This document shows, piece after piece, positions 1 through 8,217 of a stretch of DNA of 64,000 nucleotides; the first letter of the stretch is position 1; every line of letters begins with the position of its first letter. The DNA lies in assembly GCA_018883545.1 (NCBI GenBank), contig JAHLEH010000002.1, positions 310,001 through 374,000 of the forward strand, written 5' to 3'. Below the pieces are notes generated by a model. The model saw only the letters and a program-made list of their open reading frames with translations, made no database searches and had not been told where the DNA came from. The DNA is from Marixanthotalea marina (GTDB taxonomy: Bacteria > Bacteroidota > Bacteroidia > Flavobacteriales > Flavobacteriaceae). A program made the position numbers and the translations under genes.

Positions 1-24
1 ACTTATCATCATAACAGTTGATAT

Positions 25-639
25 ATGACAACCAGTGTAATTACAGGCGATATTATAAAGTCAAGAAACCAAACAAATCCTGATGTTTGGATTGATGTTT
101 TAAAAAAAGCTTTATCAAATTTAAGCTCGGACCAAGATTATTGGGATGTTTATCGTGGCGACAGCTTTCAGATTGAGGTAAAAGATTGGTTAAACAGTTT
201 TGAAAATGCTGTTTATATTAAGGCTTGTATTAAAACCATTAAGGATTTAGATGTGCGTATAGCCATTGGCATCGGAGATAAATCTTATGAAGGTAAGAAT
301 GTAACTGAATCCAATGGCGAGGCTTTTGTTTTTTCCGGAGAAACCCTAGAAACCCTCAAAAAGGAAAAACAAAATTTACGTATTAAAACAAAAAATACCG
401 AGCTAAATGAAGAACTGAATCTGTATTTTAAATTAGCCCTCACATTTATGGATAATTGGACCCCGAATTCTGCAGAAATCGTAAAACTTAATTTTGAAAA
501 TCCAACAGCATTACAAAGCGAGCTAGGCAGACTCATAGGGATTAACCAAAATGCCGTGAGCATGCGACAAAAAAGAGCACATTTGGAAGAAATTTTAGAG
601 CTCAACAACATGTACAAGCAAAAAACAGATAGTTTATGA
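25..639 (+). CDS. SatD family protein
   Basis: A 204-residue soluble protein. Its N-terminus (SVITGDIIKSR, residues 4-14) is the characteristic opening of the SatD family (Pfam SatD), whose biochemical role is not established. The C-terminal third (about 160-195) reads like a helix-turn-helix (ALQSELGRLIGINQNAVSMR), so nucleic-acid binding is plausible but inferred. The stop overlaps the next start as ATGA, so the two are translationally coupled; SatD beside a DUF3307 membrane protein is a recurrent pairing in Bacteroidota. The start is the first ATG after the window edge, and any upstream gene is not visible. Confidence 0.8.
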   Translation: MTTSVITGDIIKSRNQTNPDVWIDVLKKALSNLSSDQDYWDVYRGDSFQIEVKDWLNSFENAVYIKACIKTIKDLDVRIAIGIGDKSYEGKNVTESNGEAFVFSGETLETLKKEKQNLRIKTKNTELNEELNLYFKLALTFMDNWTPNSAEIVKLNFENPTALQSELGRLIGINQNAVSMRQKRAHLEEILELNNMYKQKTDSL

Positions 640-1355
640 TGCTTCTCTTTAAACTTATAATAGCACATTTGATAGGTGATTTTTTTCTTCAACCTGAGAG
701 TTGGGTAAAAGAAAAAGAGACAAAAAAACTGAAATCGCCAAAACTCTACCTACACATTGCCATACATGTTGCGCTAACTAGTATCTTACTTTGGGATGTA
801 TCGCTTTGGTTTATTATTCTTATTATAGGCATTTCGCATTTTATAATTGACGCCACCAAACTTCTAATACAGAAAAAGAAGACCAAACGCTTGTTATTTT
901 TTATTGATCAACTTTTACATTTATTGGTACTAATTCTTTGTTATTATTGGTTTTCAAACAATACGGAATGGCATTTAAACAGCCTAATAACAGAAAACAA
1001 CCTTTTAACGTTTGTCTGCTTGCTGTTTTTAACAATACCTGTTTCCATCATTATGAAAACCATTTTCACCAAGTGGAACATTGAAGCGTTGACCAAAGGA
1101 AACGAATCGCTTAAAGATGCCGGCAAATATATAGGGATTCTAGAACGTATTTTAGTGTTCATTTTCATTATTTTTGACCATTGGGAAGCTGTTGGCTTTT
1201 TAATTACCGCAAAATCGGTTTTTAGGTTTGGCGATTTAAAAGAATCGAAACACCGAAAGCTTACCGAATATATTTTAATTGGCACCCTTATTAGCTTTGG
1301 TATCGCCATCATAACAGGAATTTTATACAATTACATTATTTATGCAACCATTTAA
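636..1355 (+). CDS. DUF3307 integral membrane protein
   Basis: A 239-residue polytopic membrane protein. The N-terminal motif AHLIGDFFLQP (about residues 9-19) is the DUF3307 signature, followed by hydrophobic segments near 45-75, 90-108, 127-148 and 213-237. Its function is unknown. It starts inside the stop of the SatD gene (ATGA overlap), and its own end overlaps the downstream thioesterase by 14 bp, so the three probably form one transcript. The SatD coupling suggests a cytosolic protein working with a membrane partner; that is inference from context. Confidence 0.78.
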   Translation: MMLLFKLIIAHLIGDFFLQPESWVKEKETKKLKSPKLYLHIAIHVALTSILLWDVSLWFIILIIGISHFIIDATKLLIQKKKTKRLLFFIDQLLHLLVLILCYYWFSNNTEWHLNSLITENNLLTFVCLLFLTIPVSIIMKTIFTKWNIEALTKGNESLKDAGKYIGILERILVFIFIIFDHWEAVGFLITAKSVFRFGDLKESKHRKLTEYILIGTLISFGIAIITGILYNYIIYATI

Positions 1356-1887
1356 ACACGCAAAAGAATCACAAATTACCATAACCCAACTTATGTTACC
1401 CTCCCACTCCAATTTTAGTGGAAAAATCCATGGGGGTTTTATTTTGAATTTAATGGACCAAATTGCCTTCGCTTGTGCCTCTAAACATTCACAAAATTAT
1501 TGTGTTACAGCATCTGTTAACCGGGTCGATTTTTTAAATCCTATAGAAGTAGGCGAACTTGTTACTTTAAAAGCTTCGGTTAATTATACAGGCAGAACTT
1601 CTATGGTTATTGGTGTTCGGGTAGAATCTGAAAATATTCAGACCGGAAAAAAGAAACATTGTAATTCTTCCTATTTTACAATGGTTGCCAAAGATGACAC
1701 CGGAAAAAATGTACCTGTTCCTGGTTTAATATTAGAAACTGAACAAGGAGTTAGACGTTTTACAAGAAGTATTATTAGACAAGAACAGGCCAAAAACAGA
1801 TCGAATCAATTCAAAACCTCTGAATTTAAAATGACCACGGATCACATTGAAAATTTAAAGACTCACAATGTGAAATTGGAATTATAA
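1342..1887 (+). CDS. Acyl-CoA thioesterase, hotdog fold (YciA/ACOT type)
   Basis: A 181-residue single-hotdog protein. The segment SGKIHGGFILNLMDQIAFA (about residues 26-44) carries the HGG...D pattern of YciA/ACOT-type thioesterases, which hydrolyse acyl-CoA to free acid and CoA. The region VTASVNRVDFLNPIEVGELV is the usual second half of the fold. The C-terminal 40 residues extend past the core and are polar. It overlaps the preceding gene by 14 bp and is followed directly by a bidirectional terminator. Substrate chain length cannot be judged from sequence. Confidence 0.85.
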   Translation: MQPFKHAKESQITITQLMLPSHSNFSGKIHGGFILNLMDQIAFACASKHSQNYCVTASVNRVDFLNPIEVGELVTLKASVNYTGRTSMVIGVRVESENIQTGKKKHCNSSYFTMVAKDDTGKNVPVPGLILETEQGVRRFTRSIIRQEQAKNRSNQFKTSEFKMTTDHIENLKTHNVKLEL

Positions 1888-1888
1888 A

Positions 1889-1916
1889 AAAAGCCGCTTT
1901 AAAGCGGCTTTTTCTT
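1889..1916. terminator. Bidirectional intrinsic terminator
   Basis: A perfect 20-bp palindrome, AAGCCGCTTTAAAGCGGCTT (1891-1910), is flanked by A-runs on the left and T-runs on the right, so it can end transcripts from both sides. It lies between the convergent thioesterase and carB genes. Confidence 0.9.
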
Positions 1917-1917
1917 T

Positions 1918-4770
1918 TTATTTACTTAAGTACATTTTTCGTCTTGAATATAAGTCGTAAAACTCATCATCTTTTAAACTATCTATAAACAAGATACTTT
2001 CGCCCGTACTCTTCATTTCTGGCCCTAATTTTTTATTCACATTAGGAAACTTATTGAAAGAGAACACAGGTTGTTTAATGGCATAACCATTTAAGTGTGG
2101 TTTAAAATCAAAGTCGGTTACTTTCTTTTCACCCAACATAACTTTGGTTGCATAATTAACATAAGGCTCTCCATAAGCTTTAGCTATAAATGGTACCGTT
2201 CTAGAAGCTCTAGGGTTTGCTTCAATAATGTAAACGATATCATCTTTTATAGCGAATTGAATGTTTATTAACCCAACCGTATTAAGTGCCAAGGCGATTT
2301 TCTTGGTATGGTCTTTTATTTGCTGAAGCACCAAATCTCCCAAATTAAAAGGTGGCAATGTGGCATTACTATCACCTGAATGGATACCACAAGGCTCTAT
2401 ATGCTCCATAATACCTATAATATAAACGTTTTCACCATCACAAATAGCATCAGCTTCTGCCTCTATGGCGCCTTCTAAATAATGATCTAACAACAGTTTA
2501 TTGTTCGGTATGGTTCTTAAAAGGTTTACTACATGTTCTTCCAATTCCTTTTTATTGATAACAATTTTCATACCCTGACCTCCCAATACATAAGAAGGTC
2601 TTACCAAAATTGGGAAACTCAATCTATCGGCCACTGCCAAAGCTTCATCAGCTGTTTCAGCAGTGTCAAACTCAGGATATGGAATGTTATTGTCTTTCAA
2701 TAAAGTTGAGAAACTACCTCTATCTTCAGCCAAATCCAATGATTCATAACTGGTTCCAATAATTTTAATACCGTAGCGCGACAGTTTTTCTGCCAATTTT
2801 AAAGCTGTTTGTCCACCTAACTGCACAATAACTCCTTCAGGCTTTTCATGTTTGATAATGTCGTAGATATGTTCCCAGAATACAGGCTCAAAATATAATT
2901 TATCGGCTGTATCAAAATCAGTTGACACCGTTTCGGGGTTACAGTTAATCATGATGGTTTCGTAACCACACTCAGCAGCGGCCAAAACACCATGCACACA
3001 ACAATAGTCGAACTCGATACCTTGACCAATTCGGTTTGGCCCAGAACCCAGCACAACGATTTTCTTTTTATCGGTAACGATACTTTCATTATCGGCATAG
3101 CGTTTACCATCAGCCGTTTCCATATCGCTTTCAAACGTAGAATAGTAATATGGCGTTTGCGCTTTAAATTCGGCAGCACACGTATCAACCAATTTATACA
3201 CACGGTTGATGCCCATTTCCTCCCGTTTGTTATAAACTTCACTTTCATAACAATCTAACATATGGGCTATTTGCCTATCGCCATAGCCTTTTTGCTTGGC
3301 CTCAAGCAATAATTCTTTATCGATTGTATCGATAGTGTAGTTTGAAATTTCCTTTTGAAGCAAAAACAATTCCTCGTATTGCTTTAAGAACCACATGTCT
3401 ATTTTCGTGATTTCGTGGATTCTACTTAAAGGAATACCCATGGCAATGGCATCATAGATTATAAACACCCTATCCCACGAGGCATAGGTTAATTTTTCTA
3501 TAATTTGCTCGTAATTTTTATTTTCTTTACCATCAGCTCCAAGTCCGTTACGCTTAATCTCCAACGATTGTGTTGCTTTGTGAAGCGCTTCTTGGAACGA
3601 GCGACCAATACCCATTACCTCTCCTACAGACTTCATTTGTAGACCTAAAGTCCTGTCACTTCCTTCAAATTTATCGAAATTCCATCGAGGTATTTTAACG
3701 ATTACATAATCTAATGTAGGCTCAAATAAAGCTGAAGTTGATTTTGTAATTTGGTTCTGCAATTCATCCAAATGGTAACCAATGGCCAACTTCGCTGCTA
3801 TTTTAGCAATAGGATATCCTGTTGCTTTACTTGCCAGCGCCGACGAACGCGACACCCGTGGGTTGATTTCAATAGCAATAATATCTTCTTTTTCATCTGG
3901 GCTCACAGCAAACTGCACGTTACAACCGCCAGCAAAGTCACCTATACTACGCATCATATGGATGGCCATATCACGCATTTTTTGGTAGGTTCTATCACTC
4001 AACGTCATGGCTGGTGCCACTGTAATGGAATCACCCGTATGGATACCCATAGGATCCATATTTTCTATAGAACAGATAATAACCACATTATCATTGGCAT
4101 CCCTAAGCAGCTCTAACTCGTACTCTTTCCAACCAATAAGGGCTTTATCTATCATAACCTCATGAATAGGCGATTCTTCCAATCCACGGGTTAATAATTC
4201 ATCAAAATCTTCTTCTCTATATACAAACGACGCTCCTGCACCACCTAATGTAAACGACGCTCTAATTACCAAAGGAAAACCAAATTTTTGTGCAATTTCT
4301 TTTCCTTTTAAATAAGAAGTAGCTGTAGCCTGTGGAGCCATAGGAATACCAATCTTCAACATTAGTTCCCTAAACTTCTCCCTATCTTCCGTTATGTTTA
4401 TGGCATCAATATCTACACCAATAATTTCTACACCAAAATCTTCCCAAATACCTTTTTCATCGGCTTCAATACACAAGTTAAGTGCTGTCTGGCCACCCAT
4501 TGTTGGCAACACGGCATCGATTTGAGGATGTTCCTTCAAAATTTTAACAAGCGATTTTGTTGTTAAAGGGAGTAAATACACGTGATCTGCCATTGAGGGA
4601 TCCGTCATGATAGTTGCCGGGTTGGAATTAATCAAAATAGTTTCAATTCCATCTTCCCTTAACGATCTTAAGGCTTGAGACCCTGAATAGTCAAATTCAC
4701 ATGCTTGCCCAATAACAATGGGACCTGAACCAATAATTAGAATGGATTTAAGGTTTGGATTTTTTGGCAT
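1918..4770 (-). CDS. carB: Carbamoyl-phosphate synthase large subunit, lacking the allosteric domain
   Basis: This 950-residue protein makes carbamoyl phosphate from bicarbonate, ATP and glutamine-derived ammonia for arginine and pyrimidine synthesis, together with CarA, which is not in this window. Both ATP-grasp halves are present: the first begins at KSILIIGSGPIVIGQACEFD and the second at KKIVVLGSGPNRIGQGIEFD (about residue 570). The E. coli protein is 1073 residues. Here the chain stops shortly after the LGPEMKSTGES motif, so the MGS-like domain that binds UMP, IMP and ornithine in E. coli is absent. The first ATG gives the normal N-terminus. The gene is convergent with the thioesterase and lies downstream of rpmH, from which it is separated by a terminator. 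Confidence 0.97.
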   Translation of the reverse strand: MPKNPNLKSILIIGSGPIVIGQACEFDYSGSQALRSLREDGIETILINSNPATIMTDPSMADHVYLLPLTTKSLVKILKEHPQIDAVLPTMGGQTALNLCIEADEKGIWEDFGVEIIGVDIDAINITEDREKFRELMLKIGIPMAPQATATSYLKGKEIAQKFGFPLVIRASFTLGGAGASFVYREEDFDELLTRGLEESPIHEVMIDKALIGWKEYELELLRDANDNVVIICSIENMDPMGIHTGDSITVAPAMTLSDRTYQKMRDMAIHMMRSIGDFAGGCNVQFAVSPDEKEDIIAIEINPRVSRSSALASKATGYPIAKIAAKLAIGYHLDELQNQITKSTSALFEPTLDYVIVKIPRWNFDKFEGSDRTLGLQMKSVGEVMGIGRSFQEALHKATQSLEIKRNGLGADGKENKNYEQIIEKLTYASWDRVFIIYDAIAMGIPLSRIHEITKIDMWFLKQYEELFLLQKEISNYTIDTIDKELLLEAKQKGYGDRQIAHMLDCYESEVYNKREEMGINRVYKLVDTCAAEFKAQTPYYYSTFESDMETADGKRYADNESIVTDKKKIVVLGSGPNRIGQGIEFDYCCVHGVLAAAECGYETIMINCNPETVSTDFDTADKLYFEPVFWEHIYDIIKHEKPEGVIVQLGGQTALKLAEKLSRYGIKIIGTSYESLDLAEDRGSFSTLLKDNNIPYPEFDTAETADEALAVADRLSFPILVRPSYVLGGQGMKIVINKKELEEHVVNLLRTIPNNKLLLDHYLEGAIEAEADAICDGENVYIIGIMEHIEPCGIHSGDSNATLPPFNLGDLVLQQIKDHTKKIALALNTVGLINIQFAIKDDIVYIIEANPRASRTVPFIAKAYGEPYVNYATKVMLGEKKVTDFDFKPHLNGYAIKQPVFSFNKFPNVNKKLGPEMKSTGESILFIDSLKDDEFYDLYSRRKMYLSK

Positions 4771-4832
4771 TTTTTTACTTTGTTGTTTTTACTTTAATTT
4801 CTAATTTCAAATATACATGGATAGGAGCAGAT

Positions 4833-4866
4833 ATAAAAAAAGGCGTTACACTTAAGCAACACCTTT
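4833..4866 (-). terminator. Terminator of rpmH
   Basis: Read on the minus strand, AGGTGTT (from 4865 down) pairs with AACGCCT (ending at 4841) with one G-U pair, followed by a T-run (the A-run at 4835-4840). In the plus orientation the same stem has a C-A mismatch, so it serves the minus-strand rpmH transcript. Confidence 0.75.
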
Positions 4867-4889
4867 ATTTTATAAACTATTGAAAATCA

Positions 4890-5051
4890 TTATTTTTTAT
4901 GTCTAGATTCAGAAGACACAGACAATCTCTTTCTTCCTTTTGCTCTTCTACGAGCAAGTACTTTTCTACCATTGGCAGAAGCCATTCTTTCTCTGAAACC
5001 ATGCTTGTTCCTTCTCTTTCTTTTCGATGGTTGAAACGTTCTTTTACTCAT
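4890..5051 (-). CDS. rpmH: 50S ribosomal protein L34
   Basis: A 53-residue, extremely basic protein beginning [20 protein letters not shown] and ending SSESRHKK, which is the L34 family from end to end; it binds 23S rRNA in the large subunit. The ATG is the complement of 5049-5051 and the stop of 4890-4892. It has its own textbook promoter about 60 bp upstream and a terminator before carB. The C-terminal extension after [11 protein letters not shown] is slightly longer than the 46-residue E. coli protein, as is usual in Bacteroidota. Confidence 0.97.
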   Translation of the reverse strand: MSKRTFQPSKRKRRNKHGFRERMASANGRKVLARRRAKGRKRLSVSSESRHKK

Positions 5052-5113
5052 TGTCTTATATCTTTAAAAAATCTGTACTTTGTTTAAATTTTATGTTTCT
5101 TCAAAACTGGGGG

Positions 5114-5144
5114 CAAATATACAAAGAGTTTTCACTTTGGCAAA
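5114..5144 (-). promoter_or_regulatory. Promoter of rpmH
   Basis: On the minus strand there is TTTG (complement of 5141-5144), a 19-bp spacer, then TATATTTG (complement of 5114-5121). This is an exact match to the Bacteroidota primary sigma consensus TTTG-N19-TAnnTTTG and gives a leader of about 55 nt. Confidence 0.88.
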
Positions 5145-5300
5145 CGTTATTTTAAAAATATTTTTATTTGTTTAAATTTTGAAATCAATCCATAAAATCA
5201 CACTATTTATTTGTTATTAATCATCTTATTTTGTTTAAACGCCATATCGTTGATTACATAAAATTTTAGTTTCTTTGTACTCCAAAAGCAAAACCAGGTA

Positions 5301-6203
5301 ATGTCAACTTTTCTAATGAGAATTTTGCTGATTTCAGCACTGTTTTCAAACATTATATATGCCCAAAATATAGCCCTTCAATACAATTTAAAGATTGGAG
5401 ACAGTATTAAAGTATTTCAAAAAGCCGAACAAGATATTGTTCAGGATTTTAATGGCACAAAGCATGAATTAAAAAATGTGCTGGAAGGTGAGTTTACGTT
5501 TGTTATCTCGAACAAAACGGACAGTATTTATACAATTAATTTTAAATTTGACCGATTTAAACTGTTAACCTCTTCTAACCTTTCTGGTGAAGTAATTAAT
5601 ATTGACACTAACAATGACTTTGAAGAGGGCGATATACAGGGAAAAATATTTTCTGGAATGATTGGCACCAAATTAACCATGGAAATGTATAAAACTGGTA
5701 AAATAAAATCTGTTTCTGGTACCGAAAAAATGATTGCCGACATGGTAAACAATGCAGGGGTAACAGATGAGTTTACCAAACAACTTATGATTGAATCCAT
5801 GAAAAAAGAATTTGGCAATAAAAGTCTTGCACGTAGCTTTGAGCAAATGACCTATATTTATCCTCTTAAAAAAGTAGCCGTTGGAGATACATGGACCAAT
5901 AGTTATAGCGGAAAAATAAATGCTAAAAACACATGGAAACTAGAGGCTTTAAAAGATAAAACCATTCAATTAACTGGAGAGGGCGATGTTAAAATGTATT
6001 CTGTGGATGACACATTAACCATGACCTTAAATGGTACCCAACAAACCAATATTACGGCTATTAAGTTATCTGGTTTTGCAAAAGAAATGTCTGTAACCCT
6101 TACTGCTGACGGGTTTTCCGTTATGGAACAGATGAAAGACACCGAAATACCAACTAAAATAACATCAATAACAACATACAAAACAATTAAATATGTACAA
6201 TAA
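5301..6203 (+). CDS. Exported DUF6263-like protein
   Basis: A 300-residue protein with a Sec signal peptide (hydrophobic residues about 5-20, ending in YAQ). The mature part is beta-rich, alternating polar and hydrophobic, with the segment YIYPLKKVAVGDTWTNSYSG (about 189-208) typical of DUF6263-type Bacteroidota proteins. Function is unknown; a periplasmic or outer-membrane-associated location is inferred. Its end overlaps the following TPR membrane protein gene by 11 bp, so both are probably expressed together. Confidence 0.68.
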   Translation: MSTFLMRILLISALFSNIIYAQNIALQYNLKIGDSIKVFQKAEQDIVQDFNGTKHELKNVLEGEFTFVISNKTDSIYTINFKFDRFKLLTSSNLSGEVINIDTNNDFEEGDIQGKIFSGMIGTKLTMEMYKTGKIKSVSGTEKMIADMVNNAGVTDEFTKQLMIESMKKEFGNKSLARSFEQMTYIYPLKKVAVGDTWTNSYSGKINAKNTWKLEALKDKTIQLTGEGDVKMYSVDDTLTMTLNGTQQTNITAIKLSGFAKEMSVTLTADGFSVMEQMKDTEIPTKITSITTYKTIKYVQ

Positions 6204-6768
6204 AATCATAAAACTAATCATTGCGGCTGGTATAATAGCCTATGCAGTTTACCAATTTACTGAAAACAATATTGGTAATGGCATTATGTTCATACTGCTT
6301 TCTTTAATATTTGTGTTTCTTTATTTTAAAAACGAGTTCATTCTCTTAGCTTTTTTAAGATTGCGTAAACAAGACTTTGATGGCGCTAAAAAATGGTTGA
6401 ACAAAATTAAAAATCCAGAATCGGCCTTGGTAAAAAAGCAGCAAGGCTACTACAATTATCTTCATGGTATCATGGTGTCTCAAACCAATATGAACGAAGC
6501 TGAAAGATATTTCAAAAAAGCTGTTGACCTTGGTTTATCTATGAACCACGATTTGGCCATGGCAAAACTAAACCTAGCAGGTATTGCGTTTTCAAAACGC
6601 AGAAAACAAGAAGCCCAACGATTACTTAGCGAAGCACAAAAGCTTGACAAACAAGGCATGCTTACAGATCAAATAAAAATGATGAAAGAAAACATGAAGC
6701 GGGCCCAAATGCCCAACCAACATTTTGGCACGGGCGGTTCTATAAGAGCTCAAAAACGCAGATCGTAA
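6193..6768 (+). CDS. TPR-containing inner-membrane protein
   Basis: A 191-residue protein with two transmembrane helices at about 5-22 and 29-50, joined by a short loop. A cytosolic region follows, with TPR-like helix pairs (about 84-155; NMNEAERYFKKAVDLGLSM and RRKQEAQRLLSEAQKLDKQG). The C-terminus is basic (RAQKRRS). TPRs usually scaffold protein contacts; no partner is evident except the overlapping upstream exported protein. A strong terminator follows. Confidence 0.7.
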   Translation: MYNKIIKLIIAAGIIAYAVYQFTENNIGNGIMFILLSLIFVFLYFKNEFILLAFLRLRKQDFDGAKKWLNKIKNPESALVKKQQGYYNYLHGIMVSQTNMNEAERYFKKAVDLGLSMNHDLAMAKLNLAGIAFSKRRKQEAQRLLSEAQKLDKQGMLTDQIKMMKENMKRAQMPNQHFGTGGSIRAQKRRS

Positions 6769-6796
6769 TACAACAAAAACCTAAATTTTTTCTTTG

Positions 6797-6829
6797 AATC
6801 CTATTTAAATTTTAAATAGGATTTTTTTT
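6797..6829 (+). terminator. Intrinsic terminator
   Basis: AATCCTATTTAAA pairs with TTTAAATAGGATT around a short loop (6797-6822) and is followed by a run of eight T. It ends the DUF6263/TPR transcript. Confidence 0.85.
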
Positions 6830-6914
6830 AACCAAATAAGAAATAGCTGGCTTATTAACCAATTCCTCTTTTTATAAATAAGATTTTCCAGTACAATAAA
6901 AACAATTCAAAAAA

Positions 6915-6996
6915 TTATTTATAGTTAGTCTAAATAAAATTTGTTTTTTTAATATTCAATTCTATTTTTGCATATCTATTTAAAATAAATCTAAAT
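6915..6996. promoter_or_regulatory. Two ATTTA-N9-TAAAT operators, possible Fur boxes
   Basis: Two 19-bp inverted repeats of the same form flank the -7 box of the PepSY gene. Site 1 is ATTTAtagttagtcTAAAT (6917-6935, extendable to TTATTTA/TAAATAA). Site 2 is ATTTAaaataaatcTAAAT (6978-6996). Both continue as TCTAAATAAAA. Size and AT-rich symmetry resemble Fur operators, and PepSY-TM proteins are often iron-uptake linked, but assignment to Fur is inference. Confidence 0.45.
6940..6970 (+). promoter_or_regulatory. Promoter of the PepSY gene
   Basis: TTTG (6940-6943), a 19-bp spacer, then TATTTTTG (6963-6970): an exact TTTG-N19-TAnnTTTG match. The leader is about 80 nt. The -33 box is bordered by one 19-bp inverted repeat and the start of transcription falls in the second. 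Confidence 0.8.
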
Positions 6997-7058
6997 AAAA
7001 ACAGGACTTACAATTAAGGCTTTTTAAAACAACTTCGGTTTAATACATTTCAAAATAC

Positions 7059-8192
7059 ATGAAGAAAAAAAAATACAGCATCCGAAAATTTATAAACGAT
7101 ATTCATTTATGGCTTGGCTTAGGTAGTGGCATTATCCTTTTTTTGGTATGCTTAAGTGGTACATTTTTGGCTTTTGAAAAGGAAATTAAATCATTTTTCT
7201 CTGAAGAAGTAACAATTGAAGTAAGTTCAGAAAAAAAATCCATTGGAAGTTTATCGCAAACATTAAAAGCTGAAAACAACGGTATAGTAACAGGTGTCAC
7301 CATTCCCTCTAAAGCGGAAGAAGCTTATGTTTTCTCTGTAAAAAAAGATGCGAACGAACGTCGTGGTTCTCAGGTTTTGGTAAACCCTTATACTGCAAGT
7401 ATTCATAAGGTTGGAAAATCTAGCGCCGATGGTTTTATGTTCTCTATGTTTAGATTACACAGGTGGCTACTATTAGATACTAATATTGGCAGGCCTATAG
7501 TTGGTATTGCGACAATCATATTTTTACTGTTATCCATTTCCGGTATTGTATTATGGTTTCCTAAAAAAGTGAAATGGAAAAACCTAAAGCAAGGTTTCAA
7601 AATTAAGACCAACGCCAACTGGAAACGCATTAACCACGATTTACACAACACATTGGGGTTTTATGCCTGTATTGTTATAATTATCATGTGTTTAACAGGT
7701 TTATGCTGGTCTTTTGAAGGTTACAGAAAAGGATTGGGGACTTTAATAGGTACTGAAGTCTTTAACAGAAGTTCCCCACAATTTGATTTGGACAAAACAT
7801 TTGAAAAAGAACTAATCCCCATTGATGAAGCTATTACTATTGCTAACAAAACCCTTAATTATAATGGCAAGCTCAGTGTATCTTTCCCTAATGAACGAAC
7901 CAATTATTATGTATTCAGAAAAACAAATGATGCCAATTGGTCTCCTGTAACAACCGATAATTTGTATATGGATCCTTCTGGTGATATTATGGCTGTAGAA
8001 CGGTTTAGCGACAAACCTTTAAACGTACAAATAGCATCGTTGATAAAACCGATACATACTGGTGAGATTTTTGGCACGTTCTCTAAGCTTATTTACTTTT
8101 TAGCTTGCTTAATAGCCACAAGCCTACCCATAACAGGCACCATTATTTGGCTAAACAAACTAAAAAAGAAACGAAAAAAAGCTAAAGCTTAA
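7059..8192 (+). CDS. PepSY-associated transmembrane protein (iron-uptake linked)
   Basis: A 377-residue PepSY-TM (PF03929) protein with four transmembrane helices at about 19-38, 137-160, 197-220 and 345-366 and a periplasmic domain between the first two. Conserved histidines near the membrane edges (DIHLW, LHRWLL, HDLHNTLG, IKPIHTGEIFG) are typical; related proteins are proposed to reduce siderophore-bound or haem iron, often beside TonB receptors, though none is present here. It is a single-gene transcript behind a good promoter with two possible iron-responsive operators. The ATG at 7059 is followed at once by a lysine-rich cytosolic tail, as is usual. Confidence 0.85.
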   Translation: MKKKKYSIRKFINDIHLWLGLGSGIILFLVCLSGTFLAFEKEIKSFFSEEVTIEVSSEKKSIGSLSQTLKAENNGIVTGVTIPSKAEEAYVFSVKKDANERRGSQVLVNPYTASIHKVGKSSADGFMFSMFRLHRWLLLDTNIGRPIVGIATIIFLLLSISGIVLWFPKKVKWKNLKQGFKIKTNANWKRINHDLHNTLGFYACIVIIIMCLTGLCWSFEGYRKGLGTLIGTEVFNRSSPQFDLDKTFEKELIPIDEAITIANKTLNYNGKLSVSFPNERTNYYVFRKTNDANWSPVTTDNLYMDPSGDIMAVERFSDKPLNVQIASLIKPIHTGEIFGTFSKLIYFLACLIATSLPITGTIIWLNKLKKKRKKAKA

Positions 8193-8217
8193 TTCAGTTG
8201 GCACCTCCTAATACTAA

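Noticed and set aside
3751-4116. Long plus-strand open frames inside carB, and similar antisense frames in purL, ppdK and fad genes
   Set aside because: They are opposite well-conserved proteins and their translations lack family features.
4899-5087. Plus-strand open frame of 62 codons opposite rpmH
   Set aside because: It is the antisense shadow of the L34 gene, which matches its family end to end and has a promoter and terminator on the minus strand.
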